From Devosia nanyangense (lineage in GTDB: Bacteria; Pseudomonadota; Alphaproteobacteria; Rhizobiales; Devosiaceae), in the NCBI GenBank assembly GCA_016213505.1, contig JACRAF010000010.1, forward strand, positions 1-34,758: 34,758 nt of DNA, read 5' to 3'. Shown piece after piece: positions 27,748 to 34,758 of this stretch. How positions within the stretch are numbered: the first letter of the stretch is position 1; the number at the start of each line of letters is the position of its first letter. The notes under the pieces were generated by a model that was not told where the DNA came from, did not search any database, and saw nothing but the letters and a program-made list of their open reading frames with translations. Both the position numbers and the translations under genes were made by a program.

Positions 27748-28362
27748 CTATGCGCCGTTCTCCACCGCATAGACCGCGAAAATGTTGCCCGATCCGGGCC
27801 GGGTCTCCGCCCGCAGCAGCCGCACCGGCAGCGTCGGGCGGATGTCGAACATCGGCGTGCCCTCCCCGCCGATCAGCGGGAAGAAGGTCAGATGCAACTC
27901 GTCGACGAGCCGGTGGTCCATCAGATCCCGCCACAGCAGGCGGCTCTGGAAGATGACGATGTCGCCGCCGTCTCCCGCCTTCAGCGCCGCAATCTCGGCA
28001 CGGGCCACGGCGCGCGGGATGACGCGGGTATTGGTCCACGGCCCGAGCTCGGCCGCATTGAGCCTGTCCGAGATCACCAGCTTGTCGATGGTCCCGAAGC
28101 GTGCGGCGAGGTCGCGACGGATGGTCGTGGACTTGGGGTCGGCGGGCACCGCTTCGGTCCAGTATGGCTTGTTTCCGAGGAAAGCGGTGTGGCTCCACAG
28201 CAGGAAGTCGGCCGCCTGCAAGTGCTCCATCTGGTAGAAGTCGTAGCTGTCGTCCTTGAGATAGCTCGGGTCGGCATGGGCCCAGAGAGCGCCCATGTCG
28301 TGGTCCGGGCCGTCGTAGAGCCCGTCGATGGTCAGGAAATTGCTGACGATCAGCTTGCGCAT
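27748..28362 (-). CDS. Dihydrofolate reductase family protein (RibD C-terminal type)
   Basis: A 204-residue protein with the RibD C-terminal/DHFR-like fold, a family of NADPH-dependent reductases with mostly unknown substrates. The N-terminus is [20 protein letters not shown]. It continues with a cofactor-binding region ([38 protein letters not shown]) and the C-terminal [20 protein letters not shown], which is the hallmark of this family (E-x-x-L ... P-x-x-x-G-x-G-x-x-x-F). It stands alone, divergent from the EamA transporter gene across 185 bp in which I see no clear promoter. Confidence 0.85.
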   Translation of the reverse strand: MRKLIVSNFLTIDGLYDGPDHDMGALWAHADPSYLKDDSYDFYQMEHLQAADFLLWSHTAFLGNKPYWTEAVPADPKSTTIRRDLAARFGTIDKLVISDRLNAAELGPWTNTRVIPRAVARAEIAALKAGDGGDIVIFQSRLLWRDLMDHRLVDELHLTFFPLIGGEGTPMFDIRPTLPVRLLRAETRPGSGNIFAVYAVENGA

Positions 28363-28547
28363 GAAGGTCCCCGCTTGGCTCGTTCGTTTCTAGTCGCCCG
28401 TTCCGATCTGGAATCGACATCAACCGGCAGATTATTCCAGCTGCCCCCGGCCGGAAGGTCATCACGGCAATTCATCGGCCCCATCGTCAAAATCGGTTCG
28501 ACCCGACTCCGCCGCACCCCTAGAGTAAGCACAAACGGAGAACATCC

Positions 28548-29438
28548 ATGCCGCTACGCTATTGGGCGCTGATCGTCGGGCTGGGCGCCGTCTGGGGCTG
28601 CTCGTTCCTGTTCAATGCCATCCTCATCCGCGAGATCAGCCCACTCTGGGTGAGCGCCGGCCGGGTCACCATCGGCGCCGCCATCTGCTGGGTGTTCTTC
28701 GTCGCGTCGCGGCGGAAACTTCCCGCCGACCGCAGCCTCTATCCGCAGTTCCTGGTGCTGGGCATTCTCAACTACGCCATTCCGTTCGCCCTGTTTCCGT
28801 TCGCCGAACAGACGGTCGCCAGTGGCATCGTCGGGGTGATCAACGGCATGACGCCGATGACCACGGTGATCGTCTCGCAGCTTTGGCCCGGCGGCGAAAA
28901 GGCCAGCTGGAACAAGTCGATCGGCGTTGCCATCGGCTTCGCCGGTGCGGTGATCCTGGCGCTGCCCTCGCTCGGCATGGGGGCATCCGCGCAGGTGATC
29001 GGGCTGCTCGCGGCGCTTGCCGCGACGTGCTGCTATGCCCTCACGCTCAACTACGCCCGGCGCTTCGCCCAGGTCGACTCCACCACCGTGGCGTCCGCCT
29101 CGCTCACCGGCGCCGCGCTGGTTTCGATCCCGGTCGCCCTGGTCTTCTCGGGCACGCCGGTCATCACGTTGCCCGAGACCTGGGCGGCACTGTTCGGCAT
29201 CGGCGTGTTCTCGACCAGCTTCAGTTTCCTCCTGGTCTACTGGCTGCTGCCGAAGGTCGGCGCCACCAACCTCTCGCTCAACACCTTCATCACCCCGATC
29301 TCGGCGCTCCTGCTCGGCGTCCTCGTGCTGCACGAAGGGTTCGAGCCCGTCCACCTCGCGGGGATGGCGGTGATCTTCATCGGGCTGGTGTTCATCGACG
29401 GCCGGCTGATCAAGCGCTTCCGGCGGGCGCCCGCCTAG
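28548..29438 (+). CDS. DMT family transporter (EamA)
   Basis: A 296-residue inner-membrane protein with two EamA halves and about ten membrane segments, the normal size for drug/metabolite exporters. The first half opens YWALIVGLGAVWGCSFLFNA and holds FPFAEQTVASGIVGVINGMT. The second has VIGLLAALAATCCYALTLNY, SFSFLLVYWLLPKVGATNLS, and FITPISALLLGVLVLHEGFE, the typical last repeat with its P-I-x-A-x-L-L-G-x-x-x-L-x-E pattern. The exported compound cannot be inferred. Its TAG stop overlaps that of the convergent MFS gene in one CTAG. Confidence 0.9.
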   Translation: MPLRYWALIVGLGAVWGCSFLFNAILIREISPLWVSAGRVTIGAAICWVFFVASRRKLPADRSLYPQFLVLGILNYAIPFALFPFAEQTVASGIVGVINGMTPMTTVIVSQLWPGGEKASWNKSIGVAIGFAGAVILALPSLGMGASAQVIGLLAALAATCCYALTLNYARRFAQVDSTTVASASLTGAALVSIPVALVFSGTPVITLPETWAALFGIGVFSTSFSFLLVYWLLPKVGATNLSLNTFITPISALLLGVLVLHEGFEPVHLAGMAVIFIGLVFIDGRLIKRFRRAPA

Positions 29439-30667
29439 CCGCTGTCGTCGCCGTTCACCGCACCCAGTTGAGGCATCCGGGCGCGGACGACGAGCAGGCC
29501 GCACAGCGTCAGCGCCGCGATCGCTGCGCCGGCGACGAACGTCGCCGCAGGACCGGCGGCGTCCCAGAGATACCCGGCGACCAGGCTCGCCAGCAGCAGC
29601 GCCACCCCACTCGCCATGTTGAAGACGCCGAAGCCGGTGCCGCGCAGCTCCGGCGGCGAGGTGTCGGCCACCAGGCTCGCCAGCAGCCCCTGGGTGAAGC
29701 CCATGTGGAGCCCCCACAGCACCACCCCGACGCCAACGCTCCACAGCGACCCGTTGATGGCGAGGAACAGGTCGGCGACGATCAAGACGACGATGCCGAC
29801 GATCAGCACGGTGACCTTGTTGACGCGGTCCGACAGCGCCCCCAGCGGATAGGCGGCGAGTGCGTAGGTGACGTTCATCGCCACCAGCACCAGCGGCACC
29901 AGCGCCACGGCGAGCCCGGCCGATTGGGCCCTGAGGATCAGGAACGCCTCGCTGAACCGCGCCAGGGTGAACACCGTCGCGATCGCGGTGATCCACCAGA
30001 ACGCCGGGCCCATGCGACGCAGCTCGGCCAGCGATAGCGGCGCCTTCACCTTACGCAGACCCGCAGGCCGCTCCGGCTCCTGCACCCCGAACACCAGCAC
30101 CAGCACGCACAGCACCGCTGGGATGACGGCGACCCAGAACACCAGGCGGAAATTGTCGAAGGTCAGCCACATCAGCACGATGGCGAGGCCGGGGCCAAGG
30201 AACGCTCCGATCGTGTCCAGCGACTGGCGGAGGCCGAAGGCGGCGCCGCGCAAATTCGGTGGCGCCAGATCGGCGACCAGCGCGTCGCGTGGCGCGCCGC
30301 GGATGCCCTTGCCGATACGGTCGACGAAGCGCGCCGTCACCAGCCAGCCGACCGAATTGGCCAGCGGAAAGATCGGCTTGGTGAGCGCCGCGAGGCCATA
30401 GCCGATGACGGCGAGGAACTTGCGCTTGCCGACCCAATCGGAGATGGCGCCCGAGAACACTTTTGTGATCGACGCTGTCGCCTCCGCGACGCCCTCGATC
30501 ATGCCGACGGTCAGCGCCGAGGCGCCCAGCACCGTCACCAGATAGACCGGCAGCAGCGAATGGATCATCTCGGACGAGATGTCCATGAACATGGAGACGA
30601 GGCCGAGCGCCCAGATACTGCGCGGCAGGGCGCGAAGGCCTCGTGACGGCTGCGGCTCGCCGGACAT
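29435..30667 (-). CDS. MFS transporter
   Basis: A 410-residue major facilitator protein with about twelve membrane segments. The N-terminal half shows SMFMDISSEMIHSLLPVYLV, which places it near the family of MFS proteins with a D-I-S-S-E motif in helix 1, and the loop 2-3 signature in FSGAISDWVGKRK. RFVDRIGKGIRGAPRDALVA is a further family mark. The second half has AAYPLGALSDRVNK, the repeated loop motif. Substrate is unknown. The ATG at 30667 follows GGAAGG; a GTG at 30673 would add two residues. It lies 21 bp downstream of the DUF1330 gene, last in the gatB operon. Confidence 0.9.
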   Translation of the reverse strand: MSGEPQPSRGLRALPRSIWALGLVSMFMDISSEMIHSLLPVYLVTVLGASALTVGMIEGVAEATASITKVFSGAISDWVGKRKFLAVIGYGLAALTKPIFPLANSVGWLVTARFVDRIGKGIRGAPRDALVADLAPPNLRGAAFGLRQSLDTIGAFLGPGLAIVLMWLTFDNFRLVFWVAVIPAVLCVLVLVFGVQEPERPAGLRKVKAPLSLAELRRMGPAFWWITAIATVFTLARFSEAFLILRAQSAGLAVALVPLVLVAMNVTYALAAYPLGALSDRVNKVTVLIVGIVVLIVADLFLAINGSLWSVGVGVVLWGLHMGFTQGLLASLVADTSPPELRGTGFGVFNMASGVALLLASLVAGYLWDAAGPAATFVAGAAIAALTLCGLLVVRARMPQLGAVNGDDSG

Positions 30668-30688
30668 GTTCACCCTTCCGGTTGCGCC

Positions 30689-30985
30689 TTAGGACTCCGG
30701 CCCCTCGACGATGACGAAATCCGCGATGCTGGCGCCGAGGCGGGCCCTCATGCCGGCCTGGTACGTCTCCGACTGGTACACGCGCGTCGCCTCGTCGTAG
30801 CTCGGAAACTCGATCACCACGGTGCGCCGGCGGGCCTTGCCCTCGACCACCGCCTGCTGGCCGCCGCGCACCACGAACGTTCCGCCGTTTTCGGCGAGGA
30901 ACGGTCGAACGAACCGTTGATAGATCGCGTAGCGATCGGCGTCCTCCACGTCGATCCCGACCACCCAGTATCCCTTGGCCGCCAC
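30689..30985 (-). CDS. DUF1330 family protein
   Basis: A 98-residue protein of the DUF1330 family (PF07045), a ferredoxin-like dimeric barrel of unknown function. The pattern is typical: YWVVGIDVEDADRYAIYQRF, GGTFVVRGGQQAVVEGKARR, RTVVIEFPSYDEATRVYQSE. The GTG start shares one base with the gatB stop codon (TAGTG), so it should be translated by reinitiation after GatB. No functional tie to the amidotransferase is evident; the position probably reflects shared transcription. Confidence 0.88.
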   Translation of the reverse strand: MAAKGYWVVGIDVEDADRYAIYQRFVRPFLAENGGTFVVRGGQQAVVEGKARRRTVVIEFPSYDEATRVYQSETYQAGMRARLGASIADFVIVEGPES

Positions 30986-32481
30986 TACAGCCCCAGCTTT
31001 CGCTTCAATATCTCATTGAGCGCCTGCGGGTTGGCCTTGCCGCCCGACGCCTTCATCGCCTGCCCGACGAACCAGCCGATCAGCGTCGGCTTGGCCAGCA
31101 CCTTGGCCACCTGATCCGGGTTGGCGGCGATGATCTCGTCGACCACTTTTTCGATCGCGCCGGTGTCGGTCACCTGCTTCATGCCGCGCGCTGCGACGAT
31201 TGCCGCCGGATCGCCGGTCTTGTCGTCGGCGATGATGATCTGCAGCAAATCCTTGGCGATCTTGCCCGAGATGGTGCCGTCGGCGACGAGATCGACGATG
31301 CCGGCCACCTGGGCCGGGGTGATGTGGGTCTCGAACATCGAGAGCCCGATGGAATTGGCGTAGGCCGAGATGTCGCCCATCACCAGATTGGCGACCGCCT
31401 TGCCGTCGCGCACCTTGGCGCCGTGGGCCACCGCCGCCTCGTAATAGTCGGCGGATTCGCGCTCCAGCGTCAGCACCATGGCGTCGTAAGGGGTGACCCC
31501 ATAGTCGCGGATGAAGCGGGTCATCTTCTCGTCCGGCAGTTCCGGCAGGTGCTTGGCCAGCTCGTCGATGAAGGCCTGGTCGAATTCGAGCGGCAACAGG
31601 TCCGGATCGGGGAAATAGCGATAGTCGTGCGCCTCTTCCTTGGAGCGCATCGAACGCGTCTCGCCGGTCTTGGGATCGTAAAGCCGCGTCTCCTGGTCGA
31701 TCTTGCCGCCGTCTTCCAGAATGTCGATCTGGCGCCGCGCCTCGTACTCGATCGCCTGTCCGGCGAAGCGGATTGAATTGACGTTCTTGATTTCGCAGCG
31801 TGTGCCGAAAGCGCCGCCGGGCTTGCGCACCGAGACGTTGACGTCGGCCCGCATGGAACCCTGTTCCATATTGCCGTCGCAAGTGCCGAGATAGCGCAGG
31901 ATCGTGCGCAGCTTGCTGAGATACGCCTTGGCCTCATCGGACGAGCGCAGGTCGGGCTTGCTGACGATCTCCATCAGCGCCACGCCCGATCGGTTGAGAT
32001 CGACGAGGCTCAGATTGGGGTGCTGGTCGTGGATCGATTTGCCGGCGTCCTGCTCGAGATGCAGCCGCTCGATGCCGATCTCGATGACCTCTTCGCCCAT
32101 CGCCAGGAGCACAATGCCCTCGCCGACGATGGGGTCCTTGTACTGCGAAATCTGGTAGCCCTGCGGCAGGTCCGGATAGAAATAGTTCTTGCGGTCGAAG
32201 ATCGAGCGCTTGTTGATCTGCGCCTTGAGGCCGAGCCCGGTCCGCACCGCCTGCTTGACGCATTCGTCGTTGATCACCGGCAGCATGCCGGGCATCGCCG
32301 CATCGACGAAGCTGACGTTGGAATTGGGCGGCCGGCCGAACTCGGTCGAGCTCCCCGAGAACAGCTTGCTCTCCGAGGTCACCTGGGCATGGACCTCCAT
32401 GCCGATGATCACTTCCCAATCGCCGGTCTGGCCCTTGATGAAGCTCTTGGGGTTGGGCGTACGCGTGTCGATGAGGGTCAT
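30985..32481 (-). CDS. gatB: Asp-tRNA(Asn)/Glu-tRNA(Gln) amidotransferase subunit B
   Basis: A 498-residue subunit of the GatCAB complex, which converts mischarged Asp-tRNA(Asn) and Glu-tRNA(Gln) to the correct amides. GatB holds the tRNA and the kinase active site. Marks in order: [60 protein letters not shown] (the family signature), [15 protein letters not shown], and [19 protein letters not shown]. The C-terminal YqeY-like tail is present ([20 protein letters not shown]). Length is normal. gatA and gatC are not in the window. It is preceded by GNAT and chorismate mutase genes with 4-bp and 7-bp gaps. Confidence 0.97.
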   Translation of the reverse strand: MTLIDTRTPNPKSFIKGQTGDWEVIIGMEVHAQVTSESKLFSGSSTEFGRPPNSNVSFVDAAMPGMLPVINDECVKQAVRTGLGLKAQINKRSIFDRKNYFYPDLPQGYQISQYKDPIVGEGIVLLAMGEEVIEIGIERLHLEQDAGKSIHDQHPNLSLVDLNRSGVALMEIVSKPDLRSSDEAKAYLSKLRTILRYLGTCDGNMEQGSMRADVNVSVRKPGGAFGTRCEIKNVNSIRFAGQAIEYEARRQIDILEDGGKIDQETRLYDPKTGETRSMRSKEEAHDYRYFPDPDLLPLEFDQAFIDELAKHLPELPDEKMTRFIRDYGVTPYDAMVLTLERESADYYEAAVAHGAKVRDGKAVANLVMGDISAYANSIGLSMFETHITPAQVAGIVDLVADGTISGKIAKDLLQIIIADDKTGDPAAIVAARGMKQVTDTGAIEKVVDEIIAANPDQVAKVLAKPTLIGWFVGQAMKASGGKANPQALNEILKRKLGL

Positions 32482-32485
32482 TGGC

Positions 32486-33001
32486 TTACTCGATGTCGTC
32501 GATGGGTCCGCGCCAGGGCGTCAGGCGCTTTTCGAGCCGCACGCTCATTTGCGTCTCGCGGCCGGGCCGGCCTTCGGAGCGCAGCGCCAGGATCTGGTAG
32601 CCCTGATGCTGGTAGAAATTCACCGCCCGCACGTTGTCGGCGAGCGTGTCGAGCTGGATGCGATCGGCGCCCTCGAGTTCGACCAGCGATTCGACGCGCC
32701 TCAGCAGCGCCGAGCCGACGCCCTGGTTCTGCAGGAGCGGCGTCACGAACAGGAACGGGATGTAGGCCCGTCCCCGCGCCCGCTGGCACCAGCCGACGGC
32801 AACTTCGTTGACCTCGGCCACAATGATGCGCTCGAGCCCTTCACGCACCGCCTGGCTCAGCCGCGAGCGCTCGGCGGTCCGCGAGGCGGCCGGTCCCGAC
32901 AGGAACGGCATCAGGTCGCGCTCCCAGGCGACGAAGGCGATGTCGGCGAGGGTTTCGATCTCACCGGGCACTGCTTTGCGGATGATCATGTTGAGCGGCA
33001 T
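32486..33001 (-). CDS. GNAT family N-acetyltransferase
   Basis: A 171-residue acetyltransferase of the GNAT fold. The acetyl-CoA binding segment is [20 protein letters not shown], containing the Q-x-x-G-x-G/A loop. The C-terminal part, [20 protein letters not shown], is the usual beta5-alpha4 pattern (N-x-R-A-x-x-F-Y-x-x-x-G). The substrate is unknown. Starts at 33001 (MPLNMIIRK) and 32989 (MIIRK) are both possible; neither has a clear ribosome site, which fits coupling to the gene upstream. It stands between chorismate mutase and gatB, and is not adjacent to the YjhX gene. Confidence 0.88.
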   Translation of the reverse strand: MPLNMIIRKAVPGEIETLADIAFVAWERDLMPFLSGPAASRTAERSRLSQAVREGLERIIVAEVNEVAVGWCQRARGRAYIPFLFVTPLLQNQGVGSALLRRVESLVELEGADRIQLDTLADNVRAVNFYQHQGYQILALRSEGRPGRETQMSVRLEKRLTPWRGPIDDIE

Positions 33002-33008
33002 GAGCGAG

Positions 33009-33317
33009 CTACTTGGCGTGTCGACGGGCAACGATAATGCCCTTTTCGTAGTTTACATTCCAGTCGATCAGCGTCTTCCAGATCAGTTCCGCCTGATCCT
33101 CGTCGAGGCCCAGTTCCTCCGCCCGCTTGCGCTGCTTGCTGAGGATCGCGTTGATCCGCGCGAGGTCGTAGGCCTCGTGAGGGTCGGTCTTGATCTCGGC
33201 CATCCGCGTCACATAACGGTGCCGCTCGGCAAACAGCGCCAGCAGCGCCTGGTCGATGCGGTCGAGCTCGGCACGCACGTCTTCCTTGCTGGTGCAATCG
33301 GCGGGGGCTTTGGTCAA
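33009..33317 (-). CDS. Chorismate mutase, AroQ type
   Basis: About 102 residues forming an AroQ-type all-helical chorismate mutase, which turns chorismate into prephenate on the way to Phe and Tyr. The pattern is EDVRAELDRIDQALLALFAE, RHRYVTRMAEIKT, then NAILSKQRKRAEELGLDEDQ and ELIWKTLIDWNVNYEKGI. The first Arg and the Arg and Lys of the second segment match active-site positions. The start is uncertain: the TTG at 33317 gives a family-length protein (TKAPADCTSKED), but no good ribosome site is seen; longer frames overlap the promoter of the divergent cytochrome gene. It is first in the gatB operon. Confidence 0.82.
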   Translation of the reverse strand: MTKAPADCTSKEDVRAELDRIDQALLALFAERHRYVTRMAEIKTDPHEAYDLARINAILSKQRKRAEELGLDEDQAELIWKTLIDWNVNYEKGIIVARRHAK

Positions 33318-33487
33318 GGCGGGGCTCGCGTCGGCGGGGTTCGGTTCGTCTGGTTTGCACGTCTCGAACCGGAATTTCAACCGCCGCGACTCTCGCGAGG
33401 TGCAACCATCTTGCCGGGCCGGCCCCGGCGGGCGTAACTTTCCGCGCGCCGATCGAGGGGGTCGGCGACACCTGGGGGGACAAGACC

Positions 33488-33916
33488 ATGTTTCGCCTTG
33501 CAATGATCGCGGCAGCGGGATTCGCGCTGTCGCAGAGCGGCGCTGCCGCGCAGGAAGTTTCCGTCGATTTCGGCCAGCACATCTCGATCATCGGCGGATG
33601 CAACGACTGCCATACGGTCGGCTACAATGAGAGCGGTGGGCAGATCGATCCCAATCTCGCGCTCAAGGGTAGCCCAGAAGGGTTCGAGGGGCCCTGGGGC
33701 AAGACCTTCGCCAAGAACCTGCGGCTCACCGTCGCCAAGATGAGCGAGGACGACTGGGTGAAGTTCTCGGACACCTTCAAGGCCGCTCCGCCGATGCCGT
33801 GGTACAACGTCCATGCGCTGACCGATGTCGAGGCCAGGTCGCTCTACCAGTACATCAAGTCGCTGCCGGGCGGGAACGGCGACCCGGCGCCCGACGCCAT
33901 CCCGCCCAAGGGCTAG
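33488..33916 (+). CDS. Small monoheme cytochrome c, periplasmic
   Basis: A 142-residue secreted c-type cytochrome. The signal peptide is MFRLAMIAAAGFALSQSGAA, cleaved near AAAQE. The heme motif is CNDCH (about residue 38), in IIGGCNDCHTVGYNESGG, and the likely Met ligand lies in KAAPPMPWYNVHALTD. The C-terminus, EARSLYQYIKSLPGGNGDPA, is the usual last helix. The layout resembles the small soluble or dehydrogenase-linked cytochromes of alphaproteobacteria. A G-rich site stands eight bases before the ATG. The redox partner is unknown; no dehydrogenase gene is adjacent. Divergent from the chorismate mutase gene. Confidence 0.85.
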   Translation: MFRLAMIAAAGFALSQSGAAAQEVSVDFGQHISIIGGCNDCHTVGYNESGGQIDPNLALKGSPEGFEGPWGKTFAKNLRLTVAKMSEDDWVKFSDTFKAAPPMPWYNVHALTDVEARSLYQYIKSLPGGNGDPAPDAIPPKG

Positions 33917-33951
33917 ACTCTCGCCGGGCGCGATATTATCTGGGACTTGTC

Positions 33952-33976
33952 GATGGCCGCGCTTCGTGCGGCCATC
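33952..33976. terminator. Hairpin after the cytochrome c gene
   Basis: GATGGCCGC (33952-33960) and GCGGCCATC (33968-33976) form a perfect 9-bp stem with a 7-base loop, 36 bases after the cytochrome stop codon. It lacks a T-run, so it is a possible rather than a sure terminator. Confidence 0.5.
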
Positions 33977-34018
33977 TGGAGCGCAGCCTATGACTAGCAT
34001 TGTGGAGACCTGCTAGGA

Positions 34019-34040
34019 CCTCATCCGCCCGCGGATGAGG
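34019..34040. promoter_or_regulatory. Perfect palindrome upstream of the YjhX gene
   Basis: CCTCATCCGC and GCGGATGAGG are perfect 10-bp arms around CC, 88 bases before the YjhX start. A near-uninterrupted palindrome of this kind suits a dimeric repressor; it could also fold as a hairpin in RNA. Which protein would read it is unknown. Confidence 0.45.
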
Positions 34041-34127
34041 TTTGGGAACCAGGCGCCATCCTGCGCGATGCGGGTGGGGCCTCGTGCATTTGCGTGGGCA
34101 CTGCCCGCGCCTTCCCGGGTCTTCAAA

Positions 34128-34385
34128 TTGAACATTTCCAGAGACGAACAGCGCGTGCTGCATGTGCTCGCGCAGGGCGGCATCATCGAGCCGCTCAAGA
34201 ACAAGCGCGGCCGCATCGAAGCGGTCACCTGCATTAATCGCGATGGCTTCATGCTGCCGGCCATGCCGCTTCTGCTGTTCAAGAAGCTGAAGCGGCGCAA
34301 GACCATCAAGTCCACCGGCGGCGGCCCCTACCGCATCACCCGGCGGGGGCTCGAACTGGTGCGCAGCGAAGTCGACAACCGGTAG
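34128..34385 (+). CDS. YjhX family toxin (topoisomerase I inhibitor-like)
   Basis: An 85-residue protein of the YjhX/UPF0386 family. The E. coli member (TopAI) binds DNA topoisomerase I and blocks it; the acetyltransferase-like YjhQ is its antitoxin. The match runs over the whole length: NISRDEQRVLHVLAQGGIIE, NKRGRIEAVTCINRDGFMLP, FKKLKRRKTIKS, then GGGPYRITRRGLELVRSEVD. The TTG at 34128 gives exactly the family's length and opening (MNIS); a longer frame from 34035 is not supported. No ribosome site is obvious. No YjhQ gene is adjacent. A perfect palindrome lies upstream. Confidence 0.85.
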   Translation: MNISRDEQRVLHVLAQGGIIEPLKNKRGRIEAVTCINRDGFMLPAMPLLLFKKLKRRKTIKSTGGGPYRITRRGLELVRSEVDNR

Positions 34386-34530
34386 GGCGCGCGCGCCCTG
34401 CCTGCCCCGGCGGGCGCGGTCGTCCCCCCGACCCTGTGCCGAGCATGGTCCCCGTCATTCGAGCGCAGCTCCAATGGCGGCGACCACGCACAGCCGGTTG
34501 GTGGGAGCCCCAGGCGTTGAAGGTGACTCG

Positions 34531-34559
34531 TGATCCACTCGAAAACGTCTTGTGGATCA
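34531..34559. repeat. Inverted repeat in the gene-free end region
   Basis: TGATCCAC (34531-34538) and GTGGATCA (34552-34559) are perfect arms around 13 bases. Each arm resembles part of a DnaA box, and TTATCCCCG follows 25 bases further on, but none is a full match. The surrounding stretch 34386-34684 holds no credible gene. Confidence 0.45.
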
Positions 34560-34684
34560 ATGGACTAGATCGCCCACACGCTGACTTATCCCCGCGCTTT
34601 CCAGGTGTCGTATTCTGCCCCTCGCGTTCACCCTCTAGCGCGGGGTACCGACGAAGTGCCGGTGGACGTGACGGGGGCGGTGGT

Positions 34685-34758
34685 CGCATCGCTTGGGTTT
34701 CTTCGGCTTACCGGCTCTTGCCGCTTTGACCGAACGGTTCCGACACCCCCGCCGCGGA
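34685..34758. repeat. 74-bp terminal direct repeat, right copy
   Basis: Identical to bases 1-74. If the molecule is circular, 34684 joins base 1 and the true length is 34,684 bp. Confidence 0.9.

Noticed and set aside
32486..33001. GNAT gene as the YjhQ-type antitoxin for the YjhX gene
   Set aside because: It is 1.1 kb away on the opposite strand, tightly packed in the gatB operon, with no feature that ties it to YjhQ.
34436..34729. Open frame of 97 codons near the right end
   Set aside because: No recognisable pattern, poor start context, and it runs into the terminal repeat.

Overview
The window is about 34.8 kb of GC-rich, gene-dense bacterial DNA that reads as core chromosome of an alphaproteobacterium, most likely Hyphomicrobiales and perhaps a Devosia-type genome. 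This placement is an inference. It rests on base composition, the block PerM-type permease / HdaA / polyphosphate kinase / exopolyphosphatase next to ribonuclease D and AspRS with purM-purN divergent, a perfect TTAA-N7-TTAA (CtrA-type) site, and a REP-like element of a kind common in that order. No rRNA, tRNA, CRISPR array, transposase, integrase or phage structural gene was found.

Layout. 1-280: repeats only (one copy of a 74-bp terminal repeat, a hairpin, a REP-like element). 281-8449: many small genes (ATC hydrolase-like protein, TetR regulator, diheme cytochrome c, YaiI, cold-shock protein, two lipoproteins of which one is a SleB-type hydrolase, VOC, DUF2076, sulfite-oxidase-like enzyme, DUF1993, DUF1801, and an unrecognised protein with six 13-residue repeats). 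8770-13596: AMP nucleosidase facing the maeB-Dabb-glycerophosphodiesterase operon. 13667-17231: a membrane EAL protein and aspS, separated by a long hairpin repeat that takes in the aspS stop codon. 17426-24165: rnd, then the minus-strand chain perM-hdaA-ppk-ppx with overlapping ends. 24252-25912: purM-purN, coupled through a TTG start. 25913-26893: a small accessory insert. 27014-33916: GST, a RibD/DHFR-like reductase, two transporters, and the chorismate mutase-GNAT-gatB-DUF1330-MFS operon, then a small cytochrome c. 34128-34385: a YjhX/TopAI-type toxin gene. 34386-34758: no gene, ending in the second copy of the 74-bp repeat.

How the genes work together. AspRS and GatB fit the indirect Asn-tRNA/Gln-tRNA route. 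HdaA (replication control) is translationally chained to polyphosphate synthesis and breakdown. PurM and PurN are two steps of purine synthesis, and AMP nucleosidase works in adenylate turnover. The EAL protein probably links periplasmic redox state to c-di-GMP and has a CtrA-type site in its promoter.

The most unusual spot is 25861-26893. The last ~41 bp of purN are repeated 978 bp downstream. Between the copies lie a palindromic operator-like site, a hicA toxin gene broken by one apparent base deletion, an intact hicB, and the 5' stump of an alpha/beta-hydrolase gene joined in frame to the second purN tail. This looks like the scar of a small element inserted at the 3' end of purN. Next in interest are the 13-residue repeat protein (8045-8449), the hairpin that overlaps the aspS stop codon, and the identical window ends, which mean either a circle or a contig bounded by two copies of a repeat.
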